From positions 21,604 to 85,603 of the forward strand of contig WSYH01002502.1 of assembly GCA_036426205.1 (NCBI GenBank): a stretch of 64,000 nt of DNA, given 5' to 3'. The stretch comes from Ascaphus truei (lineage: Eukaryota > Chordata > Amphibia > Anura > Ascaphidae). This document shows positions 55,897 to 64,000 of this stretch, in pieces. Under the pieces are notes generated by a model that did no database searches, had not been told where the DNA came from, and was given only the letters and a program-made list of their open reading frames with translations. The position numbers were made by a program, and so were the translations under genes. The first letter of the stretch is position 1; each line of letters begins with the position of its first letter.

Positions 55897-56634
55897 CTAT
55901 AAAGTAAGGGAAATGAACCCCAAAATGTCCGGTGCTCTACACCGTGTACGTGACTGGGTATGGGTAAATATTGGTCACCCCAGATGCGCATATGAATGAA
56001 GTAAAAAACAATCCCACTGCAATTGAAATCAAAAGTCAATAATGTATATAAACAAAGGAACGTAGAGGGAGACAGACTAAGGGCCTAGGTGGGGGGGCGG
56101 TTTTGCAGGGATTAGTATAGAGACAGGATGAGAAGTTGTTTAGGCCCCTCTCCTGTGCTCACAGAACAACCAAACACCTGCTGCCCTTACCCATCTGGCG
56201 TCTTCACTGCTCCTTTGGTAGCTTGCCGGTCCCGGACTCTGCAGGATGTGCGCTTGAATGTGACGTCACCGTGATCACTGTGCAGCTTACTCTGGGACGG
56301 GTTGAGACATGCCTGGCATGCTGGCGGTCCACGTGACCGCGAAGGAAGACAGCTCCGTGGCGCCCGTCCTGATGAGCAGATGGGATTGTCTGCGTGCTCC
56401 AGCCAGAAAGTATGCAGTAAAAACGGATGGATTCGTAGGCGGTCACTGCGTAGATAGGAACTCAGCTCAAATTGAAGGTTAAAATCAGCTTTATTAAACC
56501 ATAGTGCATCTCAAAGTGCATCTCTGTGATGTCCAGCACTATGGTTTAATAAAGCTGATTTTAACCTTCAATTTGAGCTGAGTTCCTATCTACGCAGTGA
56601 CCGCCTACGAATCCATCCGTTTTTTCTTTTGAAA
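55897..56634. mobile_element. 738 bp insertion with 13 bp target duplication, inside L1
   Basis: TCTTTTGAAACAT at 55884-55896 is repeated at 56635-56647, and L1 sequence is continuous once the segment between is removed. It has no coding sequence. The right end carries a perfect hairpin (56419-56624) followed by a T run. The duplication length suits a retroelement using target-primed reverse transcription; a PLE end is the likeliest identity. Confidence 0.75.
56419..56624. repeat. Perfect inverted repeat, 89 bp arms
   Basis: 56419-56507 and 56536-56624 are exact inverted copies (AAAAACGGATGGATTCGTAG ... TTAAACCATAGTGC) with a 28-base loop. No mismatch was seen. Confidence 0.95.
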
Positions 56635-57330
56635 CATGTCTAATTGGTTATCCAAGAGGGATATATTCATGGCCTCCACTTTGGAGTTAGCAGAATATTT
56701 TTTGCATACTCCAGATTGCACACATAGTTTGTGTGATCTTTGCCTTATGTGGATTCCGTAATTAACGGATTCCCTCTTATGTATTCGGCTAGCTGCTCCA
56801 CAACTAGGCCAAGATTAAGGGAGAAAGGGGACATACTGTACCTGCCTTATGGCGTTGGCGATACTGAAAGAATCCAACAATACCCCATTTACCTTAACCC
56901 TTGCAGAAGGATAGTGTAGAGTGCTTTGATGTACTGTATGTCCTAAACATCTGCTCTAGCCCTATCTGTTTCAGCGCCCATTCCATGAAGGCCCAGTCAA
57001 TCCTATCGAATGTTTTCTCAGCATCCATTGAGAGAAACACTGCAGGTATGCGCTTCCTATGAATAATGTATAATGCTTATAAGCTTTCTCTTGTTATCTT
57101 GTGCTTCCCTACCTGGGATGAAATCTATCTTGTCTAGATTAATTAACTGTGGGAGATTTGGATTAAGGCAGTTGGTCAGGCTCTTGGCAAGAATCTTGAT
57201 GTCAACATTGAGTAACAAGATTGGTCTATAACTGGCACATAGTTAGGGATCCTTATTCTGTTTTGGGATCACAGTGATATGTGCCTCCACCATCTGTTTC
57301 AGTAATTGCCTCAGGGATAATGGTATGGCC

Positions 57331-58290
57331 TCAGAGGTGGGTAGCGGGAGGTGTTAACCCCATAACTCCATTAGCAGTAGTAATCTCTAAGGTAATTAAG
57401 GGGTTAAGGCCTCCCGGGAGACCTAACCATCAACTCACTACAGTACACCTTTAACCCACCTCATTAAAACATTAGTAACCTCTTAATTAGGATAATTAAG
57501 GGGTTACTGGTGTTTTAATGGTTTGGCATCAGCCATTTCATTCTTTAATGATTGTGAGGAAGAAGAGGAAGAGGTGATAGATGGCCTTCATCCTGGCAGG
57601 GGTAAGTAAAACATTTCTTAATGTATTTTATTTTATTGTATGTTTGAATGGGCAAAGCGTTAGCAGCCATATTTTGCTAGAAGGGAATTTGCCCATTCCA
57701 GTGGGTGGGGGAAGGGGGGTTTGTTAGGGGTAGAGGGGGTAGATGATTGGGGTAATTGCACTGGTGTGGGTGGTTAGGCCTTGTGGGTGGGTATCGGCAG
57801 GTGATAACCCCTTAATTACCTTAGTATTAGTAACCGTTAAAGTAATAAAGGGATACAATTTTCTTGCAATACTCCCAGGAGGCCTAACCACCCACCTTGA
57901 GGCAACTATCCCCTTCACTCACCCCCTATACCCCAACAGACCAGGTGCATCTGTTTAACCACTTAATTACCTAAGTGGCTAGCCACTAAGGTAATCAAGC
58001 TACTTTTATTATTATTTTAATTATGTAGAATTGAAGCATGGGGTCTCTGGAGCATTAATGCATTAATTTCATCTCTGCGGACCCCCTGCTTTCTGAGATA
58101 CCAGCACCCCATACTGGGGACTGTATCTCCTGCAATGTCGCGGTAACATGGGTTGTAATGCAGAATAATTAAACTTATAGGAGATACCAGCACCCAATAC
58201 AGTGACCTGTAACTAAGGAATCAGGGGCCCCCTGGAGCTGAAATAAATGCGGATCAGCTCTGAAGACCCCCTGCTTCTATCCTAGGTAAT
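57331..58290. mobile_element. Harbinger-like palindromic modules
   Basis: GGGTAGCGGGAGG, TAATTAAGGGGTTA, GGCCTCCCGGGAG near 57410, AATCTCTAAGGTAATTAAGG and, at 58030-58280, a long decayed inverted pair (GATACCAGCACCC on both sides). Related to the elements at 14911 and 27958. Ends not found. Confidence 0.6.
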
Positions 58291-60735
58291 TCAAATAAAA
58301 ACATTGCAATCGCCTGCTAGAATAGGTACCTCTCTGTGGTCTGGCAGTTGTCAGGCAGCATTCATCTGCAGTTTCCTTGCGGAATACTACTAAATGAATC
58401 TGACTTCATCTGTACTTCTTCCAGATGGGGCTGGAATGACCACAACAGTGATTTTCAAAACTGATGTAATTGATAGCACTGGAGATAGATGAAGGCCACG
58501 CTCAGAAAAACTCAAGCAGTCCTTCTCTCTATTATAACAATTTATTAGAAACAACGGTGTACAATGCAAATTTTCATAAGCAATTTACTCCAGATTTTCT
58601 AAAGAATTAGATTGCATGTTGCCGTTCTGTGGGATTTATAATTTCATTCAAGTGATTCAAAATGGGAATGTTTTATACATATATTTTCTTCCCTCACTAG
58701 CACAGTAATTAAAATGAATGTAGAGTAAATATTTAAAGTTGGAGTTCACTAACTTTAGAAATACATTTCAATGGTTTACTTTAAAGACAGTTGCAAAGTT
58801 GTACAGAGGATTAATAGCAAACCAAATGTTTAAACAATTGCATTTACATCGGTATTGGGACTGTCCATCTATTTGAATGAGCCTTAGGATTTAGACAGCA
58901 TATGCACTGTTATCAGGGCTATCTATTTGAATGAGCCTCAAGAGTGTTTTACAGTTCACTGTGAGCATACCCTTTATACACTAGCTACCACTGTCTGACA
59001 CTTTAAGCATCTAATCTATACACTGGGTTCACGTTCTCAACCCTCCAGCCCATTACTGATGGGCATCTGTCTCCAGACCACTAGCCTACGTTTGCTATCA
59101 TTTGATTGCCCCAAACAGTTGGACGCAGGTGTACTCACATCACTAGCGCCAATTTGAGAGACTTTACCTAATTGATCTGGAACGCCTACGAGGTTTGTTT
59201 ACTTAGCCAGTATTTACAGCACTTGACTCTGTTCCGCTAATGGGGTTGTCTAGATAGCGCTCATATACCGTGATTAGGGCTGTGTACTCAGACAGCTCAC
59301 TCAGCACATACTAATGTACTGTTTATTTTTATCCATGGGGTATTAGAGAGGAGTTCATTTGTCTCCAGAACATAGCCTCACTAGGCTATCCTTATACCAT
59401 CGGATGCTCAGTTTTAGGATATTACTCCATATACTCCTAATAGAGCATTTGATTGAGAGCACTCTTACAGTTCTTATACATTGACCATAGTCACTTTATA
59501 TTGTTGTTCTTTTTTTTTTAAAGCCCTTTATTTTATATTCATTTGGACAATAAAATTATTTTAAATCATTCATTTACCATCAGTGGTGTTAGAGTGCTTG
59601 GAACTAGGTTCCCCTTTCTAGTGTTTAAACAAGAACAAACAATTATTATTAATAATTCTACTCACTTTACAATCAGCATATGAAAGCAAGCAAACATGCT
59701 CAAAAGACTAACAAAGTTCAAAAACTAGAGTTATATTAAATTGCCCCATATTTGTTTTCCAGGATGTTTGAAAGTACAGTATTTTTCATGCAACAACACA
59801 GCTAAAAGTATTGTTTATCACATAGCACAGATGTTGGCAGCTTTTACCAATAAGCAGTTTGTTTCCCTGAATAATTACTTGGACAGCATGTTCAATTATC
59901 TCTGCATCGAGGGAAAATAAATGTAATTTATTGTATGCATGTATGCATCTTCATAATATCCAGTGGGTATCCATTATAAAATATAATTGGATCATTTTTT
60001 ATGTTTAGCCATGAAATGTAACCTTCATCTTGAGTTGTTTTTCATGGAAACAAATATTTAACTCAACAGGCAAACAAGGGTGCATTTTAAATGTACACGT
60101 ATCAATGATATGCACCATATTTAATGTATAAAACAAATTATGCCACACTGTTACTTCATATGCACTTTGGATGATTTTGGTTAAAAGGTAACATTGTATT
60201 AAGCTTGTCCTTCAAATATTGTATAGAAAAATAATCTTAATACAAAGAAATTTACATTTTGAAAAGCATTTGAAACAGCAGGATAAATAGAGTTCATTTT
60301 AGTAATTCAAAACCATTGTTAACATCCAAAAATGTACTAATATATTATTTAAAAAATATATATAAATCAATCAAGCTGCCTCTATGGAACATGTACAGGC
60401 ATATACAAACAACTAATCCGAGAATAGCACAGCTACAGTGTAAGTGTAATCAATACAATTCAGAAGCACATGGAAGTAGGCATATATCTATGATGCATGT
60501 ATTCTCAGAGCATATAATTTTCTTTGATAGAGGGTTTATGTCACATCACAATGAAAATAATAAAAACTGTGCGCAAATTGTACAATTTACTTGCATGCTT
60601 AGTACAATCAGTCACTAATAACTATGAATAGATTACAGTATGTGAAGGAAGAAAATGCATTCTAGTTTAAAATGCTAAATCTATTGTGTCAGAAGCATAT
60701 TTATTTATTAGAAATAAAAAAATGCAGAAATAAAG

Positions 60736-60737
<2 letters not shown>
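58291..60737. other. AT-rich DNA, nothing recognised
   Basis: About 2.4 kb without repeats or frames I can name. A T-rich tract near 59511 and AATAAAATTATT near 59548 recall a retroelement or gene 3' end but are not enough for a call. The largest frame, 100 codons at 60316-60618, shows no motif. Confidence 0.5.

Positions 60738-60775
<38 letters not shown>
60738..60775. repeat. (TA)n microsatellite at the PLE 3' end
   Basis: TA dinucleotides directly next to the 3' end of the minus-strand PLE, as on both sides of the PLE at 35509-37337. Confidence 0.93.
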
Positions 60776-61337
60776 CATGAAGACACAAAGTATACCGCAT
60801 CAACACAATTAGTAGCTGCTGCCCAAAAAACTGTCCTAAGTATATGATAAAATATCAAAAGGCAGTGGTGCTCAAGGATAGATTATGTATAACGCAACAA
60901 AAAAGTATCCTTATAATGAAGCACACGGGCATGCCAAACTGTGATAAATGTAACAAATGTATTAGTACAAAGATAAAAACAGGGGGAGAAACATAAAAGA
61001 GGAGGGGGACTCACAACTGACAATACAAATATACCATGAGGACAAAGGCACATTAATTGGTCAAAAGGATCACCAGTGGATAAAAGGCACTAGTCTGTGA
61101 AGTAACACATTACTGCATAACTGTGTACTAAAGATAGAAGTATGCCTGTAGTATAACTCTAGGTTGCATATGTGCAAAATTGCCTAGAGTATTATCAAGG
61201 ATCCAGTATAAAAGCATATATCACTTTGATGTTAAATTCAGATACATCACCAGAGTCTGTGTGGTTTGTATGATCAAATAACGAATTGCCAAAGCCTCCT
61301 GTAATGGAAACAGTCAGGGGTCCCCCTCCACAGACTC

Positions 61338-61380
61338 CCACTCCAACGCGTTTCGACAAACGGTCTTCTTCAGGGAGTGG
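61338..61380 (-). ncRNA. Hammerhead-like ribozyme motif in PLE, best stem I
   Basis: On the minus strand: stem I CCACTCC (61380-61374), CTGAAGA (61373-61367), one extra A, stem II GAC/GTC with loop CGTTT, GAAA (61354-61351), short stem III ACGCGT, cleavage triplet GTT, and the stem I partner GGAGTGG (61344-61338). Seven Watson-Crick pairs in stem I make this the most convincing of the set; the three-pair stem II and the U at the cleavage position are weaker points. Confidence 0.7.
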
Positions 61381-62438
61381 AGTTGTGGAGAGTGAGCAGA
61401 ATATTGATAATGGAGTCAGGGGATGTGGGATTCAAATTTCGCGCCAAAATTTGGTATGGAACAGCTGAGGGGCATGATAGAAATGAGGGGGGAGATGATC
61501 GCAATAATGCGACTGACGTCATAACGTGTGACGTCATCACGTATGAGCGTCATGACGTCAGTATCCTCCGATGTCACGATTCAGAGACATACAAAGACTA
61601 CAGCTGCTATAGTAACTGTGATGTTGCCCAGAAGGTGACATTAATAGAAGTGGTAACTTAATTATAGTTACGGTGGCTCCATAGTTGGAAGCAAAGAATT
61701 GGGGCACGTCCAATCGATCGCGCAGTAACGTCACAGCATGTGACATCATTACACAATAAACATGAAATACATAGATGAAGAAACCCCCGAGATATGCCCT
61801 CAGATATCTGCTCCTGCTCAAATTAAAAAAAAACACATAAAGGAGGTACCATTGGCCACTAATTTACCTGAATACAGAGAGTGCACAGAATATCATAGAA
61901 CTATTGTAAACATAAACACATATAATTAAAGGCACTTAAACCCCTCATAGTTAGATAAAGTACTGCATGATCAAAAGACATAGGGCACATTGTCCAAAAT
62001 TTCATCTAATAAGGTGTTTTAAAAAATAAAAAGTTTTTTCTTCTTCCAATGTGTTATTTCTCCTCTTCATATCCTGGGTAGGGCAAAGTAGAAGAGATGT
62101 GATGCATTCTGGTTCTACTGGGAGTTGGATTTCCTTGGCAGTGCTATCCATCATCCACCTCTACCTTGCTATATCCTGGGTAGGGACAAAAATAATAGCC
62201 AAATAGGATGTTTTAGGGCAAGATTCTTATCGACATCACTGTCCATAATCCACATCAAAGATGGTGAACTCCAGGGTTGGTAAACTGTATAGACATCCTG
62301 AAGTACGATCTTATAGGGTGATCTCAGACCCGAAGTCGCGTGGTAGGTTACCCAGAAAGAGATGCTGGTCCAGGATATATATCACAGAAGAGGAGTAGAA
62401 AGAAAAAAGAAAGCCATATATTAGAGCATTCTAGATAG

Positions 62439-62758
62439 TTATAAATTAAACTGGGAAACAGAATATTTAAAGGAACATGGCAAAGCCCAAATAATCATTG
62501 ACCCCCGTGGCATTATGGTGCCCAACTGAATGATCCATCTACACTCCCTTCTCAACAGGGCCCTCTCCAAGTCACCACCACGGATACCCAGAGAGACCCT
62601 GTCGAACGCAAATGCAGTTAGAAGCGCACAGTCAGACCCATGATGCTGCAAAAAATGCCGGGCCACCGATGTAATCTTTTTAAAAGAGTTCAGGTCACGT
62701 CTCGCATTTTTATGTATGTGTGTGCTCAAGCACATGAAAGCGTACCTCCCTTGTGCTC
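62439..62758 (-). pseudogene. Penelope GIY-YIG endonuclease C-terminal part
   Basis: Readable: NARRDLNSFKKITSVARHFL, FAFDRVSLGIRGGDLERALL, RRECRWIIQLGTIMPRGSM. This is the part after the GIY-YIG strands, with the conserved Glu in RREC and the ELGT-like QLGT. The upstream strands are lost to the LTR that starts at 62759; the first residues of the open frame are LTR-encoded. Confidence 0.87.
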
Positions 62759-64000
62759 TGTAACGAATTGGGGGACTCACAGTTCCAAGCGTGTCCCCGT
62801 CACCCCTGATGCCACAGTGCCTTGTTCCTCCACTCCCTTACATTCCCAAACTCTACCTTCCTTTCTCAGCCATTCCTCCACGGCTCGATCCTCACGCCCA
62901 GGCTCACACTCAGCGCATGCGCGTGGTTCCCTCACCAAGCACGCACGTTCACAATCGTGGGTTCCCCATCATGGCTCACGCGCTCCTCGGCGTGCCTCTG
63001 TCACTCCTGTCCGTTCCCTAACTGGTTCCTCCGCCTCTGCCTTCTCTCCCGTGCGCCACCTCTGCTGGTCTTCCCCCACACTCTTGTGTACGCACGGTGC
63101 GCGCGCATAGCAGGGTTACAGAGGGCGTGCGCACCCGCGCTACTTACTTACCACCCCCACGCTCTAGCTCCACCCCCGTCAGTTGCAGGCTATTACCCTT
63201 GATTATCCATCCCTGTTTTCCTCCGCTCTCTCTGCACTTACATATCCCTGCAAATACCACCTCAAACCTATCCTCCTCCTTCATCCTCTATTGGCCCCTC
63301 TTCTCATACTGCACCGACACACTTTATTCGAGCAAATACCCATATACCCTGGCAGATACCTGGAATGCGCCGCTCCTCACCTCTGCAAGCCCCGTTGCGT
63401 TGCCTTCCCATCCTGGTTTCATGCATGCTGGGTTCATGCCTGGCTGACGGCGCCTGATCTGTTAATAATGATAATGATTAGGGATTTAATAGGCTGCAAT
63501 TGCTTCGCGTGTCACCAGATGGCATAAATTCATGAATTGTAATGCAGTTATATATATATATATATATATACTGTGCAGTATTGCAGCCAGTGGGAAAAAT
63601 GCTTCAATCCTGCCTGGAAAATACCTCAATGCACTCGGGGCAGAAAACAGCTCACAAACTCTCAATACACCCGGGTATACCCGAATTCGTGGGACTAGTC
63701 GAGCTCGAATAAAGTGTGTCGCCAGTGTATATCCCCACTCTGTCCTCTCACTTATTGCTCTGCATAGCTTTCCTGTAGCTCCTGTGTGTGCAGTGTCTAT
63801 GCCTAGCTCCCTTGTCTGTTTCAGACCTGGTTCCTGTCCCTATCCCTGTTTGGATTCCTTTGGCTTGAACTTGAACTCTGCTTTGGCCTTGACTACACTG
63901 CTCTCTCCTGCCCTTGAACCCTGGCTTTCGGACATCACTACGCTGCTCTCTCTAATCCCTGAACTCTGGCACTTGGACATTACCCTCCGACCTCTGGCAC
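62759..64000 (+). mobile_element. LTR of a retroelement, interrupted by a MITE, runs off the window
   Basis: TGTAACGAATTGGGGG start exactly at the break in the PLE. Downstream CT-rich sequence (CTTGTCTGTTTCAGACCTGG, CCTGTTTGGATTCCTTTGGC) is in the style of the gypsy LTR at 54313-55272, but the start differs. A TA-flanked MITE sits at 63309-63727. The right edge lies outside the window. Confidence 0.6.
63309..63727 (+). mobile_element. TA-flanked 0.4 kb MITE, copy 4
   Basis: TA at 63307-63308 and 63728-63729. Same sequence as 4983-5379 with several small indels and a duplicated TGCTGGGTTCATGC region near 63425. Confidence 0.85.

Larger units (their letters stand above)
55290..57330 (-). pseudogene. 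Tx1/L1-clade LINE ORF2, RT region, broken and interrupted
   Basis: Minus strand. From the right: RT pieces LLNVDIKILAKSLTNCL near 57220, DKIDFIPGREAQDN near 57130, then an SM(D)AEKTFDRIDW-like block near 57020 and KALYTI near 56930. After the insertion at 55897-56634 the frame region for YLG-type VNHLGV... near 55850 and LGIPDFKSYYMSIKLI near 55490-55550 follows. Many frameshifts and stops. Neither the endonuclease nor the zinc knuckle was found. It is the third L1 ORF2 in the window and more decayed than the other two. Confidence 0.8.
60776..62758 (-). mobile_element. Penelope-like element, copy 3
   Basis: Minus-strand PLE: the end of the endonuclease frame at 62758-62439, then about 1.7 kb of 3' non-coding sequence with a hammerhead-like motif at 61338-61380, ending at a TA tract. 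The upstream part is cut off by the LTR at 62759. A run of TGACGTCA-like sites (61513-61560) lies upstream of the motif on the plus strand. Confidence 0.8.

Noticed and set aside
58291..60737. Possible host exon or 3' UTR in the AT-rich stretch
   Set aside because: No frame with a motif, and the polyadenylation-like hexamers are expected by chance at this base composition.
1..64000. CRISPR array, tRNA, rRNA or prokaryotic operon
   Set aside because: No regularly spaced short repeats with unique spacers, no cloverleaf candidates noticed, and all coding traces are eukaryotic retroelements or transposons.

Overview
The window is non-coding vertebrate DNA built almost entirely from transposable elements nested in one another. 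No host gene with a credible exon structure, no rRNA or tRNA, and no CRISPR was seen. The mix suggests an amphibian, most likely a frog: Tx1/L1-type and CR1/L2-type LINEs, Penelope-like elements (PLEs) with hammerhead-like ribozymes, Ty3/gypsy chromovirus ends, many PIF/Harbinger-like palindromic elements, and abundant MITEs. This is an inference from repeat content; no species marker was recognised.

Layout. 1-7.1 kb: a minus-strand Tx1/L1 ORF2 wreck (1-3225), a duplicated block around a TA microsatellite, a 0.4 kb TA-flanked MITE and a 5'-truncated plus-strand L1 ORF2. 7.1-10 kb: a PLE with a GIY-YIG end. 10.5-18.4 kb: two copies of a long TG...CA LTR-like unit, the second carrying a GC-rich MITE and a 2.3 kb Harbinger-like element; between them a 1.4 kb DNA transposon. 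19-25.5 kb: a broken plus-strand forkhead (FOX) gene, then a 4.5 kb relative of that transposon which carries an open minus-strand FOX-domain reading frame. 25.8-34.7 kb: a four-level nest (Harbinger remnant > LTR unit > 5.7 kb Harbinger-like element > 4 kb palindrome with two divergent hammerhead-like motifs at its centre). 34.7-38.7 kb: a Harbinger-like element split by a PLE, then two MITEs. 38.7-42.6 kb: a CR1-clade LINE and a 1.2 kb minisatellite made of units in both orientations. 43-48 kb: a Harbinger transposase fragment, MITEs, Harbinger remnants and an L2-like LINE end. 48.3-53 kb: a complete LTR-bounded element (612 bp LTRs, 5 bp target duplication, tRNA-Leu-type primer site) that encodes a long coiled-coil protein and no visible pol. 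53-55.3 kb: PLE debris, then a gypsy integrase/chromodomain end with its LTR. 55.3-58.3 kb: a third L1 ORF2 split by a 738 bp insertion ending in a perfect 89 bp hairpin, then Harbinger modules. 58.3-60.7 kb: AT-rich DNA with nothing recognised. 60.8-64 kb: a minus-strand PLE with a hammerhead-like motif, cut by an LTR that runs off the edge.

The two observations most likely to be new are the DNA-transposon family associated with a forkhead-domain gene (21046-25530, with relatives at 12593-14005, 38353-38718 and 44478-44847, and a second FOX remnant at 19978-20608), and the pol-less LTR element with a coiled-coil reading frame (48285-52975). The 4 kb palindrome with head-to-head ribozyme-like motifs is the strongest structural anomaly. 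All assignments were made by reading motifs; no database search was possible.
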